A stretch of DNA of 32,436 bases, from NCBI GenBank assembly GCA_902774025.1, contig CACYGY010000030.1, forward strand, positions 1-32,436. The letters run 5' to 3'. Position numbers and translations under genes: made by a program. The DNA is from an uncultured Eubacteriales bacterium (GTDB lineage Bacteria > Bacillota > Clostridia > Christensenellales > Aristaeellaceae). This document shows positions 25,664-32,436 of the stretch, in pieces. The number at the start of each line of letters is the position of its first letter. Position 1 is the stretch's first letter. Below the pieces are notes generated by a model, which worked only from the letters and a program-made list of their open reading frames with translations, made no database searches and was not told where the DNA came from.

Positions 25664-25693
25664 AATCTACTACATATCATCCCTCTTCGTCAA
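25664..25693 (-). promoter_or_regulatory. Promoter of the MATE-MFS operon
   Basis: On the minus strand TTGACG (25693-25688), 18 bases, TAGATT (25669-25664). The start would be near 25657, about 35 bases before the start codon. Confidence 0.6.
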
Positions 25694-25763
25694 GGCGTTT
25701 TCAGGGGGATTCTGACATTTTTCCGAAAGTCTTTCCGGAGTGTGTACAGGCATCACCGGGTTC

Positions 25764-25792
25764 TTGAGTTCCGGGCGCTGACATGGTAGACT
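25764..25792 (+). promoter_or_regulatory. Promoter of the glycosidase operon
   Basis: TTGAGT (25764-25769), 17 bases, TAGACT (25787-25792), ending 21 bases before the ATG of the GH43 relic. It probably now drives the downstream alpha-galactosidase operon through the dead gene. Confidence 0.65.
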
Positions 25793-25813
25793 CCCGCGGG
25801 AAGGGGACCGCAT

Positions 25814-27172
25814 ATGAAATACCTGAATCCGGTCCTGAAGGGGGATTATTCTGATCCCGGCGTGATCCGGGTGGGAGCGGATTATTACCTGATTTCCTCT
25901 CCCTTTACCTGTCTTCCCGGGATTCCGGTGATGCACTCCCGGGACCTGGTCCACTGGACGCAGGTGGCTTATGCCCTGCCCTTTGCCATCTGTGACAGGC
26001 TCCGCCACGGCTCGGCGCCTGAGCTCCCGGCATCCGGTACGCACGCGGCCTGTTTTATGTCTGTGTATGCCTTTCGGACGAGGGGCTTCTGGTCTCCACC
26101 AGTCCCCGTCCCGAGGATCCCTGGGAAGTGCGGGTGGGCGTGAACAATCTGCTCTTTGTCCATGAGATGTCCCCGGACAGCATGCAGGCAGACTGGTCTT
26201 CAACGGGGCGGAATTCGGGGACAAAATCACGGAGAGCCCCAGGTTCATCCGGGAAAATGGCCTTTACGACATCTTCTGTCCCTCCGGGGGCTTGGAGAAC
26301 GGAATTCAGCGGGTGCTCAGGCCTTCATCCCCCTTCGGACCCTGTGAACGAAGAGGGATGCTCCGGCAGGGAAACACCGATGTGAACGGGCCCCATCAAG
26401 GGAGACTATTTGGAAAAACCCGGGGAAAAGGATGGTTCATCCATTTCCGGGACCGGGGCGTCTGCGGCAGGGTCTGCTATCTTCAGCCGGTCCGCCGGGC
26501 GGATGACTGGCCGGAGACGGGAGAGGGCGGCGAGCCGGCAACGTGGGGCGACACGGGGCTTCCTGCCTTTGTGCCGGAGAGGATATGCCCTGACCGGTCA
26601 GAAAGCACCTCGGATCTGAGGTGGCAGTGACAGGCCAATCTCCGGAGGGAATGGCGGGAGAGAACAGCGAAAGGCGTGCGGCGGCAAGCTTTTCTGGCCT
26701 GGAATCCCTTTGAGGCGGGGCATTTCCTTTCCCGTCTCATGCCCGGGGAGAATATTGATCTTGACCTGTTCCTGTCCTGGCACGGGAAGACGGGGGACGC
26801 CTTCTGCCTTGCGGCCATGGGATGGGCGTGGGTCAGTTTCCGGCTTGACGGAACACGCCTTCAGGGAGGGGAGATTCCCCCGATGTAATCAGAAGCGGGG
26901 AAAGGGTATTCCACGAGGAAGCCTGGATGGGAAGGACGGATGATTCACCTGCGGATGGAGGTGCTCTCCGGAAACGTGCGCCTTGGATATGACCGGGAGA
27001 GCATGCGCTTCCCGGCTCCCTTCCGTCCCTTTTCCTCCGGCATCCGGGTGGGCGTCCGGCCGGGATTCTGCCTGTTCCGCGGGGACAGGGCCGGAGGAAG
27101 ATATGTGGATATTCTCCGGGTCAGCATGACCACGGATGAAGAATCGGAAAGAAAGGAATGGTGCTGCTTATG
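25814..27172 (+). pseudogene. Decayed GH43 family glycosidase (beta-xylosidase-like) with C-terminal beta-sandwich domain
   Basis: The start is intact: ATG 25814 after AAGGGGACC, reading MKYLNPVLKGDYSDPGVIRV and later HSRDLVHWTQVAYALP. This is the first blade of a GH43 five-bladed propeller, including the catalytic-base Asp of the SDP motif. After about 26010 homologous pieces appear in changing frames: GLLVSTSPRPEDPWEVRVGV (from 26085), FGDKITESPRFIRENGLYDI (near 26215-26275), FCPSGGLENGIQRVL, RQGNTDVNGPHQG, GWFIHF-DRG-GRVCYLQPV, then AFCLAAMGWAWVSFRLDG and YLRMEVLSGNVRLGY-like HLRMEVLSGNVRLGY of the C-terminal domain. Stops, frame changes and a missing middle section (the blade carrying the general acid Glu is not found) show old decay, not one sequencing error. 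It occupies the first place of a live catabolic operon. Confidence 0.85.
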
Positions 27173-28300
27173 ATCGCTTCAAGACCGCCTATGGGATTCA
27201 ACACCTGGAACACCTTCGGGGAGAAGATCGACGAGAGCCTGATCCGTGAATCCGCGGATGCCATGGTGGAAAAGGGGCTGCTGGAGGCCGGATACGAGTA
27301 CCTGGTCATTGACGACTGCTGGAGTGAGTACGAACGGGATCCGGTGACGGACCGCATTGTGCCCCATCATGAGAAATTCCCCAACGGCATGAAGCCGGTG
27401 GCGGACTATGTCCACAGCCGGGGTCTCAAGTTCGGCATGTATTCCTGCAACGGAGTGCGGACCTGCGCAGACTATCCCGGAAGCTATGACCATGAGTTCC
27501 TGGATGCCCAGATGTTCGCGGAATTCGGCGTGGACTTTCTGAAATACGACAACTGCTACCGTCCGGGCTCCACCGACGGAAAGACCCTGTACCGCCGCAT
27601 GGGCATGGCTCTGAGGGCCACGGGGCGGGAAATCCTCTTTTCCGCCTGCAACTGGGGCACTGACGATGTCTGGTCCTGGGTCCGCTCCAGCGGTGCCCAT
27701 ATGTACCGCTCCACGGGAGATATTGTGGACAGCGCGGAATCCTACCGGAACATAGCCCGGTCCCAGATGAAGCATCTGGACGCCAGCGCGCCCTTCTGCT
27801 TCAATGACATGGACATGCTCACCGTAGGCATGTACGGAAAGGGCCTGGTGGGAAGCCTGGGCTGCAATGACGCGGATTACCGTTCCCAGTTCGCCCTGTG
27901 GTGCCTCTTCTCCTGTCCCCTGATGCTGGGATGCGACGTGCGGAACATGAATGAGGAGACCCTGAAGCTGGTAACCAACCGGGAACTCCTTGCCATGGAT
28001 CAGGATCCGGAGGCCCGTCCCCCCATTTTCCTTCAGGCACCCCATGAGGAGGACCGGATCTTTGCCTTCAAGTTCCTGTCCGACGGGAGCTATGCCCTGG
28101 GTCTGTTCAATTTCTCGGAGGAGGACCGGGACATGGTGGTGCTCTTCAACGACACCGGACTGCCCGCCAGTGCCCGCTGCGCTCTGAAGCTGACGGATGT
28201 GTTTGACGGGACGGACGGGGGCGTGCACCGGGAGCACTTCCGGACCAGGGTCAACGCCCATGACTGCAGGGTCTTCCGCGCCAGACTGGTGAAACTGTGA
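27170..28300 (+). CDS. Alpha-galactosidase, GH27
   Basis: A 376-residue GH27 alpha-galactosidase that removes terminal alpha-linked galactose from oligosaccharides such as melibiose and raffinose types. The N-terminal signature is RPPMGFNTWNTFG. Other motifs: YLVIDDCWSE, LKFGMYSCNG, the nucleophile in FLKYDNC (Asp127 with this start) and the acid/base in MYRSTGDI (Asp184), then FNDMDMLTVGMYG and WCLFSCPLMLGCD. A beta-sandwich C-terminal domain follows. There is no signal peptide, so it works in the cytoplasm on imported sugars. ATG 27158 abuts AAAGGA and cannot use it, so ATG 27170 (spacing 12) is preferred, though a 27158 start stays possible. Other GH27 activities (alpha-N-acetylgalactosaminidase) cannot be ruled out. 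Confidence 0.93.
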   Translation: MIASRPPMGFNTWNTFGEKIDESLIRESADAMVEKGLLEAGYEYLVIDDCWSEYERDPVTDRIVPHHEKFPNGMKPVADYVHSRGLKFGMYSCNGVRTCADYPGSYDHEFLDAQMFAEFGVDFLKYDNCYRPGSTDGKTLYRRMGMALRATGREILFSACNWGTDDVWSWVRSSGAHMYRSTGDIVDSAESYRNIARSQMKHLDASAPFCFNDMDMLTVGMYGKGLVGSLGCNDADYRSQFALWCLFSCPLMLGCDVRNMNEETLKLVTNRELLAMDQDPEARPPIFLQAPHEEDRIFAFKFLSDGSYALGLFNFSEEDRDMVVLFNDTGLPASARCALKLTDVFDGTDGGVHREHFRTRVNAHDCRVFRARLVKL

Positions 28301-28485
28301 CCTGCGCGGAATGCGGGGCAAAGGTGGGCAGGGATGAGTGCGGACTGACCAGGAAGCTGTTCAACCGGGGCTGTTCCTACTGCCTGTGCTACGCGTGCCT
28401 CGCCACAAGATTCAGAACGGATACGGAAAGCCTCAGGCAGATGGCGGAGGCTTTCCGGGAGAGCGGATGCATGCTTTTCCAATGA
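28297..28485 (+). CDS. Small zinc-ribbon-like Cys-rich protein
   Basis: A 62-residue protein starting with GTG 28297, which overlaps the GH27 stop (GTGA), so it is probably translated by coupling. It has CAEC near the start and CSYCLCYAC in the middle, a likely four-Cys metal site, then a short helix ending ESGCMLFQ. The layout (CxxCGK...DExxLTKKLxNRG...CLxCLA...GCxLF) is, from memory, that of a small conserved protein of Clostridia with no assigned function. It sits 19 bases before the ROK kinase gene in the same operon. No DNA- or RNA-binding evidence beyond the Cys pattern. Confidence 0.75.
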   Translation: MTCAECGAKVGRDECGLTRKLFNRGCSYCLCYACLATRFRTDTESLRQMAEAFRESGCMLFQ

Positions 28486-28504
28486 AAAAAGAAGGAGGCG
28501 GACC

Positions 28505-29428
28505 ATGCGGCTCGTTGGCGTGGATGTGGGCGGCACGGATACCAAACTCGGGGTGTTTGACGAAGAACTGCGGTGCCTCAGGTCCTGGAAAATTCCCACG
28601 GACCGCTCCGAGGGCGGGCGGCACATTATGGAGAACGCAGCCCGGTCCATGACGGAGGAACTTGGGGGAGCGCCGGATGCGGTGGGCATTGGTGTACCCG
28701 GTCTGGTGGTCAGAGGGCATGTGGTGGTCTGCGTGGACGCAGGCTGGGCAGACAGTGACCCGGCGCTGGAAATTCAGGAACGCCTGGGCTGTCCCGCCGC
28801 GGCGGCCAATGACGCCAATGTGGCGGCCCTTGGAGAATACCTGCGGGGGGCCGGACAGGGGGTGGGAAGCCTTCTCCTGATCACACTGGGCACAGGGGTG
28901 GGAGGCGGCATTGTGCGCTTCGGACGCCTGGAGGAAGGAGCCCACGGCTTTGCCGGGGAGATCGGGCATATCCCGGTGGACACGGAGGAAAGGGAAAACT
29001 GCAACTGCGGGCAGCGGGGCTGCCTGGACCAGGTGGCTTCCGCCACGGGCATCCTCCGGAGAACCCGGCGGCTTCTTCATACCGGTGTGCCTTCCATGCT
29101 CCGGGATACGCCCGACCTGAGGTGCGAGGACGTTTTCCGGGCCCTGAGGGCGGAGGATCCGGTGGCTGTGGAGGTGATCCATTCCATGGCCCGCTTTCTG
29201 GCCCGGGCCATGGTCCGGGCGGGCATGCTCCTGGACCCGGAGCTTTTCCTCCTGGGAGGCGGCGTGGCCGGGGCGGGGGATATCCTGCTGGAAATCGTGC
29301 GGGAAAAGTACAGGGAAGAAACGGTGTTTGAACAGGGCATGGCCAGAATTGAGCTGGCCACCCTGGGCAACCAGGCCGGCATGACCGGGGCTGCGGCCCT
29401 GGCCCTGCGGGCCCTTGAGAAATCATAA
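28505..29428 (+). CDS. ROK family sugar kinase (glucokinase-like)
   Basis: A 307-residue ROK-family kinase, cytosolic, phosphorylating glucose or a related hexose or amino sugar with ATP. Motifs: the phosphate-binding DVGGTDTKLGVFD (6-18), GIGVPGLV, the sugar/catalytic-base NDANVAALGE, TLGTGVGGGIV, HGFAGEIGHIPVD and the ROK zinc motif CNCGQRGCLDQVAS. There is no N-terminal helix-turn-helix, so it is a kinase and not an XylR/NagC-type repressor. Start 28505 has AAGGAGG six bases upstream. In the operon it would phosphorylate the sugar freed by the neighbouring glycosidase; galactose itself is not the usual ROK substrate, so glucose from raffinose- or melibiose-type sugars is a plausible target. 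Confidence 0.92.
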   Translation: MRLVGVDVGGTDTKLGVFDEELRCLRSWKIPTDRSEGGRHIMENAARSMTEELGGAPDAVGIGVPGLVVRGHVVVCVDAGWADSDPALEIQERLGCPAAAANDANVAALGEYLRGAGQGVGSLLLITLGTGVGGGIVRFGRLEEGAHGFAGEIGHIPVDTEERENCNCGQRGCLDQVASATGILRRTRRLLHTGVPSMLRDTPDLRCEDVFRALRAEDPVAVEVIHSMARFLARAMVRAGMLLDPELFLLGGGVAGAGDILLEIVREKYREETVFEQGMARIELATLGNQAGMTGAAALALRALEKS

Positions 29429-29446
29429 GGAAAGGGAGAGAGAAAC

Positions 29447-30607
29447 ATGGACAGAATCATTCTTCAGAACGTGACCATCTACGATGCGGTTCATCCCCAG
29501 CCTGTTCAGGGTGACCTGGTGATGGAGAACGGCAAAATCGCCCAGGTGGGCGGCAAAGCAGAAGGCGGGGGACGGGTGATCCCGTGTGACGGGCTCCGGG
29601 CCTATCCCGGATTTGTGGAAGCCCACAGCCACATCGGCCTGGACGGATACGGTGGACCCACGGGCACGACCTTTGACTACAATGAAATGAACGATATCTG
29701 CTGTCCTCAGCTGCGGGGCATGGACAGCTATGACCCAAGGGACGCGGCGATTTCCATGGCTCTGGAAGGGGGCGTCACCACCGTGGCGGCGGGCCCCGGT
29801 TCCGCCAACGTCCTGGGGGGCACCTTCCTTGCGGCCAAGCTCTGGGGCAATACCCTGGATGAAGCCATGCTGTCCCCTGCAGTGGCCATGAAGTGCGCTT
29901 TCGGAGAGAATCCCAAGAGGTGCTACAAGGACAAGTGCGACTCTGCCCGGATGACCACGGCCTCCAAGCTCCGGGAAATGCTCTTCCTTACCCGGGATTA
30001 CATGCTGCGCAAGGAAGCCGCCGGGGATGATTATGGCAAGATGCCCAAGTTCGACATGAAGCTGGAAGCCCTCATCCCGGTGATGAAGGGGGAGATTCCC
30101 CTGAAGGCCCATGCTCACCGGGCGGACGATATCCTTACCGCCGTGCGCATCGCACGGGAGTTCGGTGTGAAGGTGACCCTGGAACACTGCACGGAGGGCC
30201 ATCTCATCGTGGACGCCCTGAAGAAGGCGCAGGTACCCGTGGCGGTGGGTCCCACCCTCACCAATGCCTCCAAGCTGGAACTCCTCAACAAGTCCTGGAC
30301 CACCCCCGGAGTTCTTGCCGCAGCGGGCATCCAGGTGTCCATCATCACTGACGCCCCGGTGATTCCCCAGCAGTACCTGCCCCTGTGCGCGGGTCTTGCG
30401 GTGAAGGCGGGCATGGATCCCTTCCTGGCTCTGCAGGCCATCACCATCAATCCGGCCCGGCATATCGGTCTGGACAGCCGTTTGGGTTCCCTGGAGAAGG
30501 GCAAGGACGCGGATGTGGTGCTCTCGGACGGTGATCCCATGGTGAGCAGCACCCTGATCCGGGCGGTCTTCGTGGACGGTGTGCAGAGAGTGGGCGAAAC
30601 TCTGTAA
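29447..30607 (+). CDS. Metal-dependent amidohydrolase (imidazolonepropionase-related, COG1228 type)
   Basis: A 386-residue cytosolic amidohydrolase-superfamily enzyme. Metal-site residues are visible: HSH (His60, His62) in PGFVEAHSHIG, the Glu of FGENPKR (Glu154) in the place of the bridging ligand, KAHAHRADD (His222, His224), LEHCTEGH (His247, His252) and SIITDAP (Asp302). The last part, ITINPARHIGL-DSRLGSLEKGKDADVVL, is the standard C-terminal signature. Length is normal. Start 29447 follows GGGAGAG. It lies 18 bases after the ROK gene and is closed by a strong terminator, so it is the last gene of the operon. The substrate cannot be inferred; related enzymes act on cyclic amides and on dipeptides such as aryldialkyl or Xaa-Pro types. 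Confidence 0.88.
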   Translation: MDRIILQNVTIYDAVHPQPVQGDLVMENGKIAQVGGKAEGGGRVIPCDGLRAYPGFVEAHSHIGLDGYGGPTGTTFDYNEMNDICCPQLRGMDSYDPRDAAISMALEGGVTTVAAGPGSANVLGGTFLAAKLWGNTLDEAMLSPAVAMKCAFGENPKRCYKDKCDSARMTTASKLREMLFLTRDYMLRKEAAGDDYGKMPKFDMKLEALIPVMKGEIPLKAHAHRADDILTAVRIAREFGVKVTLEHCTEGHLIVDALKKAQVPVAVGPTLTNASKLELLNKSWTTPGVLAAAGIQVSIITDAPVIPQQYLPLCAGLAVKAGMDPFLALQAITINPARHIGLDSRLGSLEKGKDADVVLSDGDPMVSSTLIRAVFVDGVQRVGETL

Positions 30608-30613
30608 TCCTTC

Positions 30614-30647
30614 GGGGCTGTGATAATAGGGCATCACAGCCCCTTTT
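30614..30647 (+). terminator. Rho-independent terminator of the glycosidase operon
   Basis: GGGGCTGTGAT (30614-30624) pairs perfectly with ATCACAGCCCC (30633-30643) around an 8-base loop, followed by TTTTCTG. It begins seven bases after the amidohydrolase stop codon. Confidence 0.92.
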
Positions 30648-31008
30648 CTGCGGAAGGACCCATGGATCCGGATGACTGCCTGATCCTCAGTGTTTCGACC
30701 GGGTAAGTTTCGAAGGGTGCCTTTTTTCGGTATCCGCGTCTCTTTTCTGCATACACAGTATCCGATCATCCGGCTTCATATGGAATTCAATCCCGGTATC
30801 CTTTGAACTGTTTTGCTCCATCGAGCCCAATGACGTGTTTCCGGCTGACCTAGTTTTCAAACGGATTGGACATTTTCAGAATCGCGACGTTATTGATGAA
30901 CAGAAGAGAGGGAATCCGATTGCTGCATGCGTACGGTTCTCTCTCTTTTCTGTGCCGGTGATGTCATTGCTTTTTATAGTCCAGTTTTCTACATGCATTC
31001 GGTCCCTC
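30648..31008. other. Gap between the glycosidase operon and the second Cys-rich gene
   Basis: About 360 AT-richer bases with no supportable gene. A plus-strand open stretch from about 30770 to 30915 reads FELFCSIEPNDVFPADLVFKRIGHFQNRD and a minus-strand stretch reads MEQNSSKDTGIEFHMKPDD; both are coding-like in tone but have no ribosome binding site, no clear start and no family I know. A terminator-like hairpin ends the region at 30904-30950. Confidence 0.45.
30904..30950 (+). terminator. Terminator-like hairpin in a gap
   Basis: GAGAGGGAATCCG (from 30906) pairs with CGGTTCTCTCTC (30934-30945), with one bulge and one G-T pair, around a 15-base loop, then TTTTC. No gene is recognised just upstream, so it may end an unseen small transcript or be a relic. 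Confidence 0.5.
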
Positions 31009-31037
31009 TTGCGGAAACACACAGGTTCTGGTAGAAT
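31009..31037 (+). promoter_or_regulatory. Promoter of the second Cys-rich gene
   Basis: TTGCGG (31009-31014), 17 bases, TAGAAT (31032-31037). The start near 31044 gives a leader of about 43 bases, almost the same as for the paralogue at 6692. Confidence 0.6.
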
Positions 31038-31086
31038 TCATGCGGATTATTAGTCTTATCCACAACACTAAAAAAGGAGTATTCAG

Positions 31087-32238
31087 ATGAAAACAAGCAA
31101 GATCAGAAGCGCATTCCTTCTCCTCCTGCTGTGTGCGGCAGTCTGCCTTTTTACCGTTCCTGCTTTTGGCGAATGTGCCCATGAAAGCACGGAAGAGCGG
31201 ATCGCTCTGGATCCTACCTGCACGGAAAAAGGCGCATTAGGTTTGTTCTGTACAATTTGTGGGGAACAGATCAAGGATTATTTCATTCCCGTTGAACCTT
31301 TGGGCCATGATTATCAGCTCGTAATTCTTCGGGAACGTACCTGCACCCAGTTCGGTGAAGCTTATGAGAAATGTTCCCGGTGCGGCATTCGTGGTATGAC
31401 CGTGACAGAGGCTGTCACAGGCCACATAGCAGGTACTCCTGTCCAGGAGAATTATTCAGAAAGCTCCTGTACCAAGGATGGCGGATATGATCAGGTTGTG
31501 TACTGCAGTGTCTGTCATGAGGTGATGGAGCGAAATCATGTCAGGATACCGGCTACAGGCCACGTACCTGACTCTCCGGTTCAGGAGGATTTCGTTGAGG
31601 ACTCCTGCGTTCAGAATGGAGGATATTATTCAGCCGTATACTGCAGGGTTTGTGGTGAAATAATTGAACGTAAATTTATTTCTATCGGGGTGGGTGGACA
31701 TGATTTAGGTTCTTCCTATGTCTACCAACAACCCACCTGTCAGAATGAAGGCATCTTGGCCCGGGATTGCCGGAACTGCGGATATACCGAATACACGAGG
31801 CTGGAAAAAACCGATCATTTACCGGGAAAAAGTGTCGATGAAAAGGTGGTAAAGCCCACTTGTACAGAGTACGGATCCTATGAGCATGTCACCTACTGCG
31901 GTGTGTGCGGCACAGTTATGGAACGGCTGGAATGCAACTGGAAAGCTCTGGGACACGACTGGGGTGAATGGGTCACGGTCCAGAAAGCCACGTACGATGA
32001 AAAAGGCATGATGCAGCGTGTATGTTTGAGAAATGCCTCTCACGTGGAAGAATGTGAGGTGGAAAAACGCATCAGATATACCATCACAGAAGGAGCACCC
32101 AGCGAAGATTCAGATTCAGTTCCACCCCCGTTCAAGAAAACTGAGACTGATGATCATGGTGATGTTGCAAGTCATTTCACCGAATTAAAATACGATGGCC
32201 AGCGCCTGACCAAAGATAAATATTACACAGTGAAATAA
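31087..32238 (+). CDS. Secreted Cys-rich repeat protein, paralogue of the 5490-6692 gene
   Basis: A 383-residue exported protein. Residues 1-29 form a signal peptide (hydrophobic core AFLLLLLCAAVCLF). From about 30 to 315 there are six modules of the form TC/SC-x6-G-x4-C-x2-C-G/H ... GH and a degenerate seventh lacking the first Cys (KATYDEKGMMQRVC...ASH). Three begin with V-[QD]-E, as in GTPVQENYSESSC and DSPVQEDFVEDSC. The tail (about 320-383) is acidic then basic, without the coiled coil of its paralogue. Start ATG 31087 has AAGGAG seven bases upstream and the promoter is at 31009-31037. Its codons are visibly more AT-rich than those of the neighbouring operon. The Cys/His spacing suggests metal- or disulfide-stabilised surface modules; function unknown. 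Confidence 0.88.
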   Translation: MKTSKIRSAFLLLLLCAAVCLFTVPAFGECAHESTEERIALDPTCTEKGALGLFCTICGEQIKDYFIPVEPLGHDYQLVILRERTCTQFGEAYEKCSRCGIRGMTVTEAVTGHIAGTPVQENYSESSCTKDGGYDQVVYCSVCHEVMERNHVRIPATGHVPDSPVQEDFVEDSCVQNGGYYSAVYCRVCGEIIERKFISIGVGGHDLGSSYVYQQPTCQNEGILARDCRNCGYTEYTRLEKTDHLPGKSVDEKVVKPTCTEYGSYEHVTYCGVCGTVMERLECNWKALGHDWGEWVTVQKATYDEKGMMQRVCLRNASHVEECEVEKRIRYTITEGAPSEDSDSVPPPFKKTETDDHGDVASHFTELKYDGQRLTKDKYYTVK

Positions 32239-32352
32239 CGTTTTTGACGTGCTTTCAATGTCCGGGGTCTCAGAAAACAAAGCTTTCGCCTGTCTGATGT
32301 GGTTTACAGCAGGCACCTGCATGGCAGGAGTTACGACAAATAAAAAGAAAAG

Positions 32353-32413
32353 TTGCGTAGGTGCGGGACGAAATAACGGGTCGCGTAAACACACGAGACC
32401 CGCACCTACGCAA
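32353..32413. repeat. Perfect 15-bp inverted repeat (large hairpin or element end)
   Basis: TTGCGTAGGTGCGGG (32353-32367) and CCCGCACCTACGCAA (32399-32413) are exact reverse complements, separated by 31 bases. AAAAG lies outside the left arm and GCTTTT outside the right. An alternative inner stem GGGTC (32378-32382)/GACCC (32397-32401) competes with the outer one. It lies about 115 bases past the Cys-rich gene, so it may be its terminator, but the long loop also suits a mobile-element end or REP-like unit. The gap 32239-32352 shows no gene. Confidence 0.6.
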
Positions 32414-32436
32414 GCTTTTCTAGTTTGAACATACCG

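Noticed and set aside
29423..30769. A 448-codon minus-strand frame opposite the amidohydrolase
   Set aside because: No ribosome binding site and no motifs, while the plus strand carries a full amidohydrolase with all metal ligands.
31190..32070. Repeated segments resembling a CRISPR or tandem DNA repeat
   Set aside because: The repetition is at the protein level (Cys-rich modules), with variable DNA and unequal spacing; it is part of a coding gene.

Overview
The window looks like chromosomal DNA of a GC-rich, Gram-positive, Clostridia-type bacterium, perhaps a Christensenellales-like gut or rumen anaerobe. This is inferred from the strong AAGGAGG ribosome binding sites, the murB-rapZ-whiA cluster, Clostridia-type small proteins and gut-type glycosidases; there is no rRNA or marker tree to confirm it. 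No tRNA, rRNA, CRISPR array or intact transposase was seen.

Layout. 1-6.7 kb is loosely packed: a partial secreted protein, a frameshifted relic of a small DUF7675-like gene, a type-B carboxylesterase, a secreted protein with its own promoter and terminator, and a secreted Cys-rich repeat protein. 7.1-9.6 kb is a compact pxpA-pxpB-pxpC operon (ATP-dependent 5-oxoprolinase) on the minus strand. 10.3-11.4 kb is an isolated, AT-richer unknown gene with a Tudor/SH3-like C-terminal motif. 12.4-22.3 kb is a plus-strand block: a MATE exporter, a CapA-family protein, then a long probable operon murB - rapZ - whiA - GT-C membrane protein - small unknown - rarA (broken by one base) - orphan GHKL histidine kinase, with a promoter at the front and a hairpin at the end. 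yvcK, normally between rapZ and whiA, is absent. 22.3-22.85 kb is a non-coding gap with DnaA-box-like sites and nested palindromes. 22.85-25.6 kb is a minus-strand transporter pair (MATE then MFS). Divergent from it, 25.8-30.65 kb is a catabolic operon: a decayed GH43 glycosidase relic, an intact GH27 alpha-galactosidase, a small zinc-ribbon-like protein, a ROK sugar kinase and a metal-dependent amidohydrolase, closed by a strong terminator. 31.1-32.2 kb holds a second Cys-rich repeat protein, clearly paralogous to the one at 5.5-6.7 kb, followed by a perfect 15-bp inverted repeat.

How the genes fit together. The central block joins peptidoglycan precursor synthesis (MurB), envelope/metabolic control (RapZ), division control (WhiA) and envelope glycan or capsule functions (CapA, GT-C protein). 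The right-hand operon fits intracellular alpha-galactoside breakdown followed by sugar phosphorylation. The pxp operon detoxifies and recycles 5-oxoproline to glutamate. Most striking are the number of broken genes (DUF7675-like, rarA, GH43), the long non-coding gaps, the pair of secreted multi-CxxC repeat proteins, and the palindrome/DnaA-box cluster between convergent genes.
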